A program made the translations under genes and the position numbers. 64,000 bases of DNA from Leeia aquatica (GTDB lineage Bacteria; Pseudomonadota; Gammaproteobacteria; Burkholderiales; Leeiaceae), in contig NZ_JABAIM010000001.1 of NCBI RefSeq assembly GCF_012641365.1, forward strand, positions 124,001 through 188,000, given 5' to 3'. Below the pieces are notes generated by a model. That model was not told the DNA's origin, made no database searches, and saw only the letters and a list, made by a program, of their open reading frames with translations. The number at the start of each line of letters is the position of its first letter. Position 1 is the first letter of the stretch. Positions 1-9,369 of the stretch are shown here, piece by piece.

Positions 1-909
1 ACCACCCAGCGGACGCAACAAGGCACCTACCAGTGGGCCAAGGAAGGCATAGGTGGTGGGGTTGATGCCGGGGAACTGTGACTTGGTCAGCATGGCGAGC
101 CCGGCCGAGAAGCCGATGAAAGAGCCAAAGGTGCCGATGTACAGCCAGCACATCAACCAGTTGTGCTTGCGCTTGAAGATCACGGCTTGGTCGGCAAAAG
201 AGGCGCGGGCATCGGCGATGTCATTCATGCCAAACCAGGCTGCCAGCGTGGCCAGAATGATGAACGGTACCCAGATGAAGCCGGCATTTTGCAGCCAGAT
301 GTGCTTTTCAACGCCGTCCTTGATGAATGTGTGACCCTCGCCACCCACGCTGCCCAGCATGGCCGAGGCAATCACCATTGGCACCACAAACTGCACCAGG
401 CTCACGCCCAGATTGCCGATCCCGGCATTCAGCCCGGTGGCCAAACCTTTCTTGGCCTTGGGGAAAAAGAAGCTGATATTGGACATGCTGGAGCTGAAGT
501 TACCACCGCCCAGACCGCACAGCAGGGCCAGCAGCAGCAGGGTAGGGTAGCTGGTGGAGGGGTCGCGCAGCGCAAAGCCCATGCCAAGTGCGGGAATCAG
601 CAAGCTGGCGGTTGAAATGGCCGTCCACTTGCGGCCACCGAAGATGGGTACCAGAAAGCTGTAGAAAATGCGCAAAGTAGCGCCAGACAGCGCGGGCAAG
701 GCCGTCAGCCAGAACATCTGGTTCTTGGACAGCTGGAACCCGGCTTTATCCAGATTGACCACCACCACACTCCACAGCATCCAGATGCTGAAAGCCAGCA
801 TCAGCGCGGGAATGGAGATCCACAGGTTACGGTTGGCGATGCGGGAACCGTTTTCTGACCAGAAGGCCGGATTTTCCGGTTCCCAGCGTTTCAGTACATG
901 GCTGGACAT
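1..909 (-). CDS. narK2: NarK2-type nitrate/nitrite antiporter, C-terminus cut by window edge
   Basis: Read on the minus strand from an ATG at 909, behind a GGGAG Shine-Dalgarno, the frame is open for 303 codons to the window edge, so the C-terminus is missing. The protein starts MSSHVLKRWEPENP and shows major-facilitator membrane segments, including the glycine-rich LLCGLGGGNFSSSMSNISFF signature of NarK-type transporters, a stretch associated with substrate passage. The family exchanges nitrite for nitrate across the inner membrane during nitrate respiration. It lies 54 bp downstream of narK1, the usual narK1-narK2 pairing, and narGHJI would be expected beyond the edge (inference). Which of the pair imports and which exports is assigned by family resemblance only. 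Confidence 0.85.
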   Translation of the reverse strand, partial: MSSHVLKRWEPENPAFWSENGSRIANRNLWISIPALMLAFSIWMLWSVVVVNLDKAGFQLSKNQMFWLTALPALSGATLRIFYSFLVPIFGGRKWTAISTASLLIPALGMGFALRDPSTSYPTLLLLALLCGLGGGNFSSSMSNISFFFPKAKKGLATGLNAGIGNLGVSLVQFVVPMVIASAMLGSVGGEGHTFIKDGVEKHIWLQNAGFIWVPFIILATLAAWFGMNDIADARASFADQAVIFKRKHNWLMCWLYIGTFGSFIGFSAGLAMLTKSQFPGINPTTYAFLGPLVGALLRPLGG

Positions 910-963
910 GATGCATTACTCCCAGGGATGGGCGCCGCAGCGCCCGGATTCTGTAAAAGCAGC

Positions 964-2235
964 TCAGGCGGCCTTGCTGGCCAGGGCTTTCTGACCTTCG
1001 GCCACACTCTCGGCACGGAAGCTGAAGTGCATCCAGATCAGGGACACACACACAGTGCCGTACAGCAACATGAAGCAGCTGGTGCGTACGCCGGTCAGGT
1101 CCAGTGCCATGCCGAACAGGATTGGCAGCAGGAAACCACCGAGGCCGCCTGCCAGGCCGACGATGCCGGACACCGCGCCGATGTTGTCGGAGAAGTCATC
1201 CGCAATGAACTTGAACACCGAGGCTTTACCGATGGCAGTGGCGATGCCGACCACAAACAGCAGCAGCGTGAACAGGGTGGGGCTCAGGCCGATGTGGAAG
1301 GTCTGCGGGCCGTTGACCGTGGTGATGGTGAAATTGGTTTGCGGGTAGCTGAGCAGGAAGAAAGCCACCCAGCACACCCACATCACCCACCAGGTGGTCT
1401 TGTAAGCACCCTGGCGGTCGGAAATCCAGCCGCCGATGGCGCGCAACACCCCGCCCGGCAACGAGAAGCAGGCGGCGAGCAGGGCAGCCAGCTTCATGTC
1501 AAAACCGTATTCGCCGATGTAGTACTTGGTCATCCACAGTGCCAGCGCGACATAGCCGCCGAATACCACCGAGTAATACTGGCAATAGCGCCACACACGC
1601 GGGTCTTTCAACATGCGCAGCTGTTCCATGAAGCCGACGGTAGAGGGCACGTTGTGTGCCGGATTGGTGGCTGAAAATACCCAGAACAGGATGGCGGTTA
1701 CCAGCATGGCGACGGCGTAGACCTTGGGTACAATCACCCAGCTGCCTGCTGCAGCAATCAGCGCCGGGGCGACGAACTTGGTGAGCGCCGAACCCGAGTT
1801 GCCTGCGCCAAACACGCCCATGGCAAACCCTTTGCGGTTGGCTGGGAACCAGCGGGCCACATACGGCGTGCCGACCGAGAAGGAACCACCCGCCAGCCCG
1901 ACAAACAGCGCCAGCACCAGGAAATGCCAGTACTCGGTGGCATAGCTCATCAACCAGATGGGGATCACGGTAGAGAGCATCAGGATGAAGAACACGATTC
2001 GGCCACCAAAGCGGTCCGTCCAGATACCCAGCGGTACCCGTACCAGCGAGCCGGTCAGTACCGGCATGGCCGCCAGCAAGCCAAACTGGGTTTCGCTCAG
2101 GTTCAACTGCTTCTTGATGGGAATCCCCATCACCGCAAACATCATCCAGACAGCAAAGCAGATGGTGAAGGCAAAGGTGCTGGAAACCAGCACGGAAAGG
2201 GCGCGGCCATTGCCGCCTGCAGGGTCACGGCTCAT
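964..2235 (-). CDS. narK1: NarK1-type nitrate transporter (MFS)
   Basis: A 423-aa major-facilitator protein with about 12 hydrophobic segments. It has the MFS loop motif VPLGIWTDRFGGR and the nitrate signature LAGGSFSVGTPYVARWFP near residues 100-120. NarK1 types are thought to be nitrate/proton symporters in the inner membrane. I chose the ATG at 2235 (MSRDPAGG) over an in-frame ATG at 2298 because it gives the normal family N-terminus and has GCGAG just upstream. The start region GATGCATCATG resembles that of the downstream narK2 start. It is divergent from the gene at 2416. The 180-bp intergene contains a TTGAT half-site near 2318 but no complete FNR/ANR palindrome that I could see. Confidence 0.88.
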   Translation of the reverse strand: MSRDPAGGNGRALSVLVSSTFAFTICFAVWMMFAVMGIPIKKQLNLSETQFGLLAAMPVLTGSLVRVPLGIWTDRFGGRIVFFILMLSTVIPIWLMSYATEYWHFLVLALFVGLAGGSFSVGTPYVARWFPANRKGFAMGVFGAGNSGSALTKFVAPALIAAAGSWVIVPKVYAVAMLVTAILFWVFSATNPAHNVPSTVGFMEQLRMLKDPRVWRYCQYYSVVFGGYVALALWMTKYYIGEYGFDMKLAALLAACFSLPGGVLRAIGGWISDRQGAYKTTWWVMWVCWVAFFLLSYPQTNFTITTVNGPQTFHIGLSPTLFTLLLFVVGIATAIGKASVFKFIADDFSDNIGAVSGIVGLAGGLGGFLLPILFGMALDLTGVRTSCFMLLYGTVCVSLIWMHFSFRAESVAEGQKALASKAA

Positions 2236-2415
2236 GATGCATCTCGCTTTAATGACGTGTTGCCAGCTTAGCGAGCTGCTGTCAGACCGCCCATTCACCA
2301 GACGGGCTAGCGTGGGCGATCAAAAGAACTAGTCCGGGTGGCTGGGTTTTGCCCGACTTGACCTTTAGACGTATTTCCGCTGCCATAGGCAGAGCGCGCA
2401 ACAGAGGTATACCGA

Positions 2416-3027
2416 ATGGCCGCATCCATCACCCAGCAATGGCAGCTGGGGTCATACCATGTGACCGTATCAGCAAATGCAGCTCAAGCTGGTCTGCTAC
2501 CCGCCGTGTTGAGCACACTGCGGCAGCATCACCAGCACACCGGCGCACTCAGGGAGGGAGATCGCATCCGCTTCGGCTGGTCCGAACTGATCCTGGTCCA
2601 GCAAGCCGATGGCATACTGCAGCTCGGCGAGCCTGACTTTGATGGGGATCCTGCACAAGGCATCGTGCCAAGTATTTGTCAGACGCTTGAGGTGTACAGC
2701 GAGCAGTTGGCTTTGGCCGAGCAGATGGGGGTGAAGCCAGAGTGGACGGCGTATGATGAAACCGTACTGGTAGAAACGGGTTGCCTCGCGGCAGACAAGC
2801 TGTTTTTACAGCGCTTCGAGCCCGAAGTCTGGATGCCGGATTCCGGTTGGTCAGTTTCCCTGGCTTCAAACGACCCTGGCCGCATGGTACAGCACGAATT
2901 ATTACCCATCTGGCAGTTGCTACGTGCTTATCCCCATCTGGCTCCGGCTTTGATCTTGCCTGAAGGCTATGGTGTGCTGCTGGAACATGGTGACATTGTG
3001 CAGGTTTGGGTGGTTGACGATAGATGA
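2416..3027 (+). CDS. Imm33-like (DUF2185-like) hypothetical protein, orphan
   Basis: A 203-aa soluble protein without signal peptide or membrane segment. The C-terminal third (from about residue 140) reads MPDSGWSVSLASNDPG and ends in an LILPEGYGVLLEHGD segment, which resembles Imm33/DUF2185 immunity-type domains. The N-terminal half is not recognised. Proteins of this class often neutralise polymorphic toxins, but no toxin gene is adjacent: narK1 is divergent upstream, and the left end of the defence island begins about 40 bp downstream. It may be backbone or the last trace of an immunity repertoire at an insertion hotspot. The domain name is a resemblance judgement, not a search result. Confidence 0.6.
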   Translation: MAASITQQWQLGSYHVTVSANAAQAGLLPAVLSTLRQHHQHTGALREGDRIRFGWSELILVQQADGILQLGEPDFDGDPAQGIVPSICQTLEVYSEQLALAEQMGVKPEWTAYDETVLVETGCLAADKLFLQRFEPEVWMPDSGWSVSLASNDPGRMVQHELLPIWQLLRAYPHLAPALILPEGYGVLLEHGDIVQVWVVDDR

Positions 3028-3068
3028 CGCATGATGATGTGGTAGTTATAGGAAAGTTGGAGCAAGCA

Positions 3069-3435
3069 TGCAACACCATAAAAAGTGCCATTTTCGCGAT
3101 CTAGGTAGTTTTGGATTGTGTTGCGCTCGGTATCGTGCGTAGAATTGAAATTCACAGGTCGATTCGTGCACGATTGCCGTTGCAAGGTAACACCACACCT
3201 CTTTGTTGCACGCAATCAAGATAAGAGCGCAACAGCAATCACCAAGATGCCATCACCTATGCAACACTGCAAACGTGCCACGCTGGACAAAAAAACGCTT
3301 ACCCCAGCCGTTGGGTGGGGCGTTATTTTGAATGTCTTGCTGGCGATCGCCCATGGTGATTGCTGGAACATCGGTCTGTCCCACTGGACTGTCGGAACTT
3401 TCCTGCGAAGGCTTTAGGATTGATCACCAGCAACA
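3069..3435. other. Left island end: GCAACA/TGTTGC cluster and composite site
   Basis: The 498-bp stretch 3028-3525 holds no convincing gene. It has six copies of GCAACA or its complement TGTTGC (3070, 3119, 3204, 3229, 3261, 3430), where about 0.25 would be expected by chance. The first copy begins a composite of TGCAACAC, a 13-nt spacer and ATTTTCGC at 3069-3097. The same two 8-mers recur in the same order at 27153-27183 beside guaA, with a 15-nt spacer. In both places an inverted TGTTGC follows, 56-60 bp from the first motif. I read this as the left end of the island with recombinase-binding sites. The spacer-length difference means these are not an exact att duplication. Confidence 0.5.
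3289..3328 (-). terminator. Rho-independent terminator for the leftward restriction operon
   Basis: On the minus strand, ACGCCCCA pairs with TGGGG and GCGT around a short bulge and loop. A run of seven U residues follows (the plus strand shows aaaaaaa at 3289-3295). It lies about 200 bp beyond the last leftward gene (TacA-like), so it plausibly ends the long island operon. Confidence 0.55.
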
Positions 3436-3525
3436 TGGTTGTAACGAGCGGCCTCGCTAGTGTGCATTGAAATTTTGGGCGCACAGTCTTCTACCCCAGC
3501 GCATGCACATTGAGGCGGTCGCAGC

Positions 3526-3807
3526 TCATTCATTGCTTAATAATTTATCACGACAGACCAAGGCATGCCGCAGTGGCCCGGCCTGATCTGGAGGCGACAG
3601 CAGGGCTTGTGCAAAACACAGCTGATCTGCAAGGGAAAGTCGGATGATATCAGTGTGCTCGATAGCGTTCTTTGCTGCGTCATGTACGGCAGCTACTATG
3701 AAATCGTTGATAGTGAGCCCTTGAAGCTCGGCCGCCCGCTTTAGCATCGTATGAAGACCGGTGCTGATTCGGGCTTGGAGCCGGACAGTAGTGAGTTTGG
3801 CAGGCAT
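3526..3807 (-). CDS. TacA-like (DUF1778) antitoxin, no toxin partner seen
   Basis: About 93 aa from the ATG at 3807 (MPAKLTTVRLQARIS); an upstream ATG at 3834 is also possible. It has a ribbon-helix-helix N-terminus followed by the characteristic DUF1778 run INDFIVAAVHDAA, then LADQLCFAQALLSPP. TacA antitoxins repress their own operon and neutralise GNAT acetyltransferase toxins (TacT) that block aminoacyl-tRNAs. The toxin normally follows the antitoxin directly. Here the downstream 500 bp holds no GNAT frame, so the antitoxin looks orphaned. It is the last gene of the leftward operon, 35 bp after the gene ending at 3870 (measured from the alternative start at 3834). Confidence 0.7.
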   Translation of the reverse strand: MPAKLTTVRLQARISTGLHTMLKRAAELQGLTINDFIVAAVHDAAKNAIEHTDIIRLSLADQLCFAQALLSPPDQAGPLRHALVCRDKLLSNE

Positions 3808-3869
3808 GCGCCCCTGTTCTCCTGACGTCATCATAGTTCAAGTGCCACCGATTCATAGGTGGTGTTTGA

Positions 3870-4184
3870 TTAGTACAAAATCTTTGGGTCTCCATATCCG
3901 TAAGTGACCTCTGGGAGAGCTCCTTTCCTCATGGACAGACGGATCTGAGTCCATTTCTCGGTGCCGTGGTCGCCTGATTCATCCCGATGCCTGTCAAGAA
4001 TATCCATTAGGTCAAATCCACCAGCATCAAAGGCTTCCCAGTCATCGCTGTTGTTTTTTTGATATCGCTCAGTTAAATCAATAGCACCATCAAACGATCT
4101 GTAAAGAATCTCATTTTTTAGCCAATCTACCGGAAGATTGGCAGAAATTAACTTCAATGCTGATTCAATCTCAATGTTATGCAC
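3870..4184 (-). CDS. Small YezG/DUF600-like protein
   Basis: A 104-aa acidic protein. The segments LPVDWLKNEILYRSF, the central negatively charged stretch, and a C-terminal EKWTQIRLSMRKGALPEVTY followed by YGDP recall YezG/DUF600 immunity proteins, which antagonise secreted toxins in Bacillus. It begins 21 bp after the end of res and is probably cotranscribed with it. No cognate toxin is visible. It could instead be an accessory or anti-toxicity factor of the restriction operon; that is speculation. The resemblance is weak and lies mainly in the C-terminal strand pattern. Confidence 0.5.
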   Translation of the reverse strand: MHNIEIESALKLISANLPVDWLKNEILYRSFDGAIDLTERYQKNNSDDWEAFDAGGFDLMDILDRHRDESGDHGTEKWTQIRLSMRKGALPEVTYGYGDPKILY

Positions 4185-4205
4185 ATCAACTTCCGGGTTG
4201 GTTCA

Positions 4206-7200
4206 TTAGACAGGAGGTGCTAAATGCGGCACAGACTCATCATTCACCAGATCCATCAACTTGTCGAAGCTTTTCACCACGTCGTACTTGACGTTTTCTG
4301 GAGCGTACTTCCGGTTGATTTCATTGAAAAACTTGCGGGCGCATTCGATCTTGGTTTCCTCGATCTTCGTCAGCTGCATCGTTGACATTGACCCCTTGGT
4401 CTCCGCCACGAAATAGACATGCTTGACAGCACCCTCTTTGAACGAAATTGCCCAGTCCGGGTTGTAGTCACCCACTGGCGTCGGGATCAGGAAGCCACGG
4501 GGTAACTTGGCGTACACGACCACATCAGTGCAGGTGTCGAGCGTCTCGACGAACTTGCGCTCGATGCCGGAGTCCGTGATCACATAGTCGTAGATGTGTC
4601 GCCTGAGCTTGTCACCGGCCTTGCTGAAGTCCTGCTTGGTCTGACCTGCCGTGAAGATGTCGATATCGAATTTGTCCTCGACCGGGTCGTAGGCCAAGTG
4701 TTCGATGATCATCGTTGCCTTCTGCTCGTTGATCAGCCGCACGGCTTCGGCGATGAAGCTCTCGGGATTGGTGCGGAACTGTGCAAACACTGCGACGCTG
4801 ATTCCTTTCAGGATGTCTGCCGTCGTGCGTCGCGTCAGTTGCGTGCCTTCAGCGATCTTGCCGATGAGGTCGTACTTCACTGCCGAGTGAATCGAAGGCA
4901 CGTTCTTCTCGGTTTCAGTGGCCTTGAGCACAAATGCTTCGCCATCTTTCAGCCCGTCGTAGGTCACCTGGGCAGCCTGCTCGCCGGTTTGAATCGTGTA
5001 CTGCAACGGCGTCACGCGAAGGCTCTTGTCCAGTTCGGCAACGGCCTTCTTCACCAACTCTGCTGAATCAAAGTCAACGCTGTAAGCCGCCTTGCGATTG
5101 ATCCGGTTCCACAGCTCCTTGAACTCCTGTTTGTTGAAGTTGCTGTTGAGCGGATTTTTCTTGGGGCGACGGTCATCGCCAATCTCAAACATCTGGTTGT
5201 CGCTGAAGACGCTGTCGATCAGTTGGTACACCTGTTCAGCATGAGCCTGCAGTTCCGGGGGCAACGGTGCCAGGGTGCCTTCCTTCTTGGCCTCGTGGTA
5301 CGTGCCCGTGATGCGGTCGGTATCGTCGCTGTAGTCGTTCTTGAGCAGGTACTTGTAGATCTGCTTGGCCAGTTGCGGCGTGACCTCGACATTGCCGGTG
5401 GGCGTCTTGAGCACCTTGCCGGTGAAGTAGGCCTCGTTGGCCACCTTGGGGCGGGCAGACAAGGAGTCGCTGATATCTTTCTGCAGCGCAGTGACGAACT
5501 CCTTGAAGCTTTCGCTCGCCACCACGGTCAGCACGTTGACGTCATGGACGATGGCCGGATGATCCACCCGGTCGCCGAGCTGGTTGACTGACAAGCGCAG
5601 ACCACGACCGACCTCTTGTCGGCGTGTCACCTCGTTGTTGTAGTCGGGATGCTTCAGGAAGCAGATCACGAAGACATTGGGGTTGTCCCAGCCTTCGCGC
5701 AGGGCCGAGTGCGAGAAGATGAAACGTACCGGCTCTTCGAATTTGAGAAGTTGCTCCTTCTTTCGCAGAATCAGGTCATAGGCATCCACATCGTCGGACA
5801 AGCCTTTGTTTTCACCAGTCTTGGCAATGCTCGGGTCCACGTCGCGCTTGGTCTTCTTGTCGATGGAGAAATACCCGCTGTGCGTTTTTTCCGCCGCAAT
5901 GCCCTTCAGGTACTTGATGTACTGCGTTTCATCCAGATCCAGCACCTCGTTCAGGTACTGGCTGTATTCCTCTTCAAAGATCCGCGCGTAGTCACCTTTC
6001 TCGTCCGCTACCGAGTAGTCGCGGTACTTGACTACTTCATCGATGAAGAACAAGGTCAAGACCTTGATGTCTTGCTGAAACAGCGCCTGTTCCTTGTCGA
6101 AGTGCGCCTTGATCGCCTCCCGAATCTGGATGCGACGCAGCGACGCTTCGTTCACGTCCCCTGTGGCTTCGCCAACAAAAAGCTCAACGCCGTTGGTGAA
6201 GCTCAAGGTGTCGGTGTTTGCGTTGATGTCCGCGACCACAAACCCACGGTACTGATCCAGCTCGTTTGAAAAACCGTCGGAGAAGAGGTTGTCACCCTTG
6301 GAAAGCTTGCGCACCACGCGCTTGATCTCGCCGCTTTTCAGCTTCTGCTCGAACTCAACACGCGCCACAGGCGCCTTGCTCGAAATTTCGATGGATTGCA
6401 GGTATAAATAGGCATTGGTTCCCGCCAGACCCTTCACCGAGATGCCGCGCACGGCAATCTTCTTCACCAACTTCTGGTTGTAGGCATCCAGCGCGTCCAG
6501 CCGGTGAATCTTGTTGTGCGTGGTTTTGTGGGTGGCCGAGTAGCGCAGCACCATCAGCGCCTTGAATTCCTCCAAGGACTTCAGCGTGGCGGCGCCTTCC
6601 ATCTTTTGCGGCTCGTCCAGGATCAGGATCGGGCGGTTAGCGCTGATCACATCAATAGGTCGGCGAGACTGGAAGTCGTCCAACACGTCATAGATGCGCC
6701 GGTTGTCAGCGCCACGGGCAGCAAACGCCTGCACGTTGATCACCATCACGTTGATACCCGCGTCCGACGAAAAGCTCTCCAGGTGGTGCAACTGCTTGGA
6801 GTTGTAAATGAAGAAGCGCGCCTTCTTGTGGTAGGTCTCCAGAAAATGCTCTGCCGTGATCTCCAGCGACTTGGCCACACCCTCACGAATGGCAATGCTC
6901 GGCACCACGATGATGAACTTGCTCCAGCCGTACTGCTTGTTCAGCTCGAAAATGGTCTTGATGTAGCAATACGTCTTGCCGGTGCCGGTTTCCATCTCGA
7001 CATCAAGATTGACCCTGCTGACCTTGGTCTTCACCAGTTCGGACGACTGGGGCAAGTTCTGTTGATGCTGAACCTGGGTGATGTTCCCCAGCAGTGCGAT
7101 ATCGGTCAGCTTCAGGTCGGCGTTCTTGAACCCGCCCTCAGCAAACAGATCCTCGACGCCTTTCCTGGCCTTACCCGGATCGATGCGATAGCTGATGGCC

Positions 7201-7295
7201 TCCGCCGTGGCGGGCGGCTGCCCTTTGAAGCAGTCGACCACGGCTTGCACCGCCGCTGTCTGATAAGCCTGCGTTTTGAATTTGAGTTTCATCAC
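4206..7295 (-). CDS. res: Type III restriction endonuclease subunit Res
   Basis: A 1029-aa protein, the normal length for type III Res. Superfamily-2 helicase motifs appear in order: Walker [14 protein letters not shown] near residue 103, DEPQ (a variant of DEAD/DEAH) near 228, YSATHK, and [10 protein letters not shown] followed by EVGRGLRL as motifs V/VI. Near residue 965 a PD-(D/E)XK-like nuclease core is visible as NPDWAISF followed by VYFVAETKG. Res forms a complex with Mod and cleaves about 25 bp from the site when two head-to-head unmethylated sites are encountered. The start at 7295 lies 7 nt after the mod stop. No break or missing catalytic residue was seen, so the enzyme should be functional if mod is. 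Confidence 0.95.
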   Translation of the reverse strand: MMKLKFKTQAYQTAAVQAVVDCFKGQPPATAEAISYRIDPGKARKGVEDLFAEGGFKNADLKLTDIALLGNITQVQHQQNLPQSSELVKTKVSRVNLDVEMETGTGKTYCYIKTIFELNKQYGWSKFIIVVPSIAIREGVAKSLEITAEHFLETYHKKARFFIYNSKQLHHLESFSSDAGINVMVINVQAFAARGADNRRIYDVLDDFQSRRPIDVISANRPILILDEPQKMEGAATLKSLEEFKALMVLRYSATHKTTHNKIHRLDALDAYNQKLVKKIAVRGISVKGLAGTNAYLYLQSIEISSKAPVARVEFEQKLKSGEIKRVVRKLSKGDNLFSDGFSNELDQYRGFVVADINANTDTLSFTNGVELFVGEATGDVNEASLRRIQIREAIKAHFDKEQALFQQDIKVLTLFFIDEVVKYRDYSVADEKGDYARIFEEEYSQYLNEVLDLDETQYIKYLKGIAAEKTHSGYFSIDKKTKRDVDPSIAKTGENKGLSDDVDAYDLILRKKEQLLKFEEPVRFIFSHSALREGWDNPNVFVICFLKHPDYNNEVTRRQEVGRGLRLSVNQLGDRVDHPAIVHDVNVLTVVASESFKEFVTALQKDISDSLSARPKVANEAYFTGKVLKTPTGNVEVTPQLAKQIYKYLLKNDYSDDTDRITGTYHEAKKEGTLAPLPPELQAHAEQVYQLIDSVFSDNQMFEIGDDRRPKKNPLNSNFNKQEFKELWNRINRKAAYSVDFDSAELVKKAVAELDKSLRVTPLQYTIQTGEQAAQVTYDGLKDGEAFVLKATETEKNVPSIHSAVKYDLIGKIAEGTQLTRRTTADILKGISVAVFAQFRTNPESFIAEAVRLINEQKATMIIEHLAYDPVEDKFDIDIFTAGQTKQDFSKAGDKLRRHIYDYVITDSGIERKFVETLDTCTDVVVYAKLPRGFLIPTPVGDYNPDWAISFKEGAVKHVYFVAETKGSMSTMQLTKIEETKIECARKFFNEINRKYAPENVKYDVVKSFDKLMDLVNDESVPHLAPPV

Positions 7296-7302
7296 GCGCC
7301 CC

Positions 7303-9315
7303 TCAGATGCATTTCACTTCGGTGGCGGGCGACAAGAGCTTGAAAATCTGCTCGACGTTGATCTTGACCGCGCTGTTCTTGTAGCCCGCATCGCGGAACA
7401 CCACGCGCAGCGGCTGATGCTTGGCCAGTTCCTTCACAAAGGCTTCGTCGATGCTGCCGCTGGCATCGAAGCATGCGGCAAGCGCATTGCCATCGACAAA
7501 GAACACATCCTTGCCTTGAATCGACTGTTTGGTAATGGGCAGCGCCAGATTGACGCCCCAATCCAGCATCACTTGGAACAACAGGTCATCGGGTGTGCGG
7601 TCGGGCTTGATGTTATCGACGAACAGGTCGAACTTGGCCTTGTCCAGCGCATCGGGCGCGTAGTAGACGTCGGCCATGTTTGACGTATCAACCTGCATGG
7701 CACGAAAACCAACATCCTGGCGCCAGCCCTCTTTGCATGTTTCTTCTAGCACCTGCTTTCCTGCACGCCTCAATCGCTCTTTACTGATGTCTGAGATCTT
7801 GGAAAATTCCTCTTGATCACATTTTTCTGGCAACTGAATCAGGATGAAGCGGCGATTGCTGCCGTCTTCAGCGTTCTGCTGCATCACAGCATGTGCAGTG
7901 CTCCCACTCCCCGCAAAGAAATCGAGGATCAGATCATCGTCTGTGGTCGTAAGCGCAATAATTCGCTGGAGAAGTCTTATTGGCTTCTTACCGTTGGGGA
8001 ACTCAATATCACCTTCTTTTGTGAGATTGTTGTATTCGATGTCGTCCCACAATGAACTTACTTTATCTAGATAGTAGTATGAGCCATCAATTCTTTGTAC
8101 AGCATCAGAGAGGAACATCATCATGCGCCTCTGCTCTCCCTTGTAGAGAACTTCGATTACTGAACCTTCATTTCTTCCTTTAATCGGCTTATATTCGCAG
8201 CCGACCATTGGCACATCAATGTTAGCCGTTTCTCTCATGGTAGTTAGTCTGACGCTACTCTGCGCATTGGTTGTTTGAAATATTTTGTCTGCGAACTGAT
8301 CGTAGACTGCATCCTCCGTGAGCTTGTTTTCTCTGGCGAAGGCTTGGATCGACATCGTTTCAAGAGTTTTGTAGCCGAAGAATCGCACGCCCCGAGCCAC
8401 ATCCTCTTTGATCAGGAATTTTTCGGCCAACTTCGTAATGATGGAGGTGTACTTCCAACTTTTTCCTTCTTGCTCGTAGGCGCGAATCCGGTCCGATAGC
8501 TTCGTCTTTATATAGACCGGATTCAGCTGTAAATTTTCTTTGTTCTTAGCGAATGCCCAGATAAATTCAGTGGTGTCTTTAAGACTCTTTCCCTCTGAGC
8601 TTCCGGAAACTCCGCCGACCTTGGTCTTGACCGTAATAATATTTATAAAGTTGTCCTCACCGAACACCTCAGTGCACAACTTTCCGAGCGAATCCACTTC
8701 GTTGTCGTCAATATGTACGAACACAATGCCGTCGTCGCGCAATAATCTTGATGCCAGCTTAAGTCGCGGATACATCATTGAAAGCCAATCTGAATGGAAT
8801 CGTCCATTGGACATGGTATTGGCCACAAGTCGGTTTCCTGATTCGTCCTTTTGATTGGATCGCTTTAGAAACTCATCGGTCGTTACCGAGAAGTCATCTT
8901 CGTAAATAAAATCATTTCCGGTGTTGTACGGCGGGTCGATATAGATCATCTTGACCTTACCGAGGTAGGTCTCCTGCAGCAGCTTTAGCGCGTCGAGGTT
9001 GTCGCCCTCGATGAACAGGTTCTTCGTGGTGTCAAAGTCCACGCTTTCATCGCGGCAAGGACGCAGCGTTTTGGCAATCGGCGCATTGGCCGCGAGCAAG
9101 GCTTCGCGCTTTCCTGGCCAGTTCAGGTGGTAGCGCTCTTGCGGCCCTTCCACAATCGACTCGGCCAACTCTTGCCGCAACTGGTCAAAATCCACGGCCA
9201 ACTTCACGCTGCCGTCCTCGCCCTTAGCTTCGGTGACGCAGCCTGGAAACAGATCACGAATACGGGCGATGTTGTCCTGCGTGAGATTGGGTGAATGCAT
9301 TTTTAGTCTTTCCAT
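7303..9315 (-). CDS. mod: Type III DNA methyltransferase subunit Mod (N6-adenine)
   Basis: A 670-aa beta-class amino-methyltransferase: the catalytic IDPPYNTG (motif IV) near residue 127 precedes the AdoMet-binding DFFAGSGST (motif I) near 467. The stretch between them holds the target-recognition domain. Its DNA (about 7.75-8.9 kb) is clearly more AT-rich than the flanks, as often seen for exchangeable recognition domains. A GAGGAAAAG Shine-Dalgarno sits 4 nt before the ATG at 9315. Mod methylates one strand of a short asymmetric site and supplies specificity to Res. I saw no simple-repeat tract in the 5' part, so there is no sign of phase variation. Confidence 0.95.
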   Translation of the reverse strand: MERLKMHSPNLTQDNIARIRDLFPGCVTEAKGEDGSVKLAVDFDQLRQELAESIVEGPQERYHLNWPGKREALLAANAPIAKTLRPCRDESVDFDTTKNLFIEGDNLDALKLLQETYLGKVKMIYIDPPYNTGNDFIYEDDFSVTTDEFLKRSNQKDESGNRLVANTMSNGRFHSDWLSMMYPRLKLASRLLRDDGIVFVHIDDNEVDSLGKLCTEVFGEDNFINIITVKTKVGGVSGSSEGKSLKDTTEFIWAFAKNKENLQLNPVYIKTKLSDRIRAYEQEGKSWKYTSIITKLAEKFLIKEDVARGVRFFGYKTLETMSIQAFARENKLTEDAVYDQFADKIFQTTNAQSSVRLTTMRETANIDVPMVGCEYKPIKGRNEGSVIEVLYKGEQRRMMMFLSDAVQRIDGSYYYLDKVSSLWDDIEYNNLTKEGDIEFPNGKKPIRLLQRIIALTTTDDDLILDFFAGSGSTAHAVMQQNAEDGSNRRFILIQLPEKCDQEEFSKISDISKERLRRAGKQVLEETCKEGWRQDVGFRAMQVDTSNMADVYYAPDALDKAKFDLFVDNIKPDRTPDDLLFQVMLDWGVNLALPITKQSIQGKDVFFVDGNALAACFDASGSIDEAFVKELAKHQPLRVVFRDAGYKNSAVKINVEQIFKLLSPATEVKCI

Positions 9316-9369
9316 GTTCTTTTCCTCTGGTCGCCGCGATTTTGCGTGGCTGTTCTATTTGGATTGGCC

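Noticed and set aside
163-615. Long plus-strand frames across narK2, guaA, res, mod and similar genes
   Set aside because: They are antisense shadows of GC-rich genes, with low-complexity composition and no domains.
2236-2415. FNR/ANR box upstream of narK1
   Set aside because: Only a TTGAT half-site near 2318 is present, without the matching half at the correct spacing.
3118-3417. 99-aa open frame in the left island end
   Set aside because: It has no recognisable domain, no Shine-Dalgarno, and spans the terminator hairpin and several end motifs.
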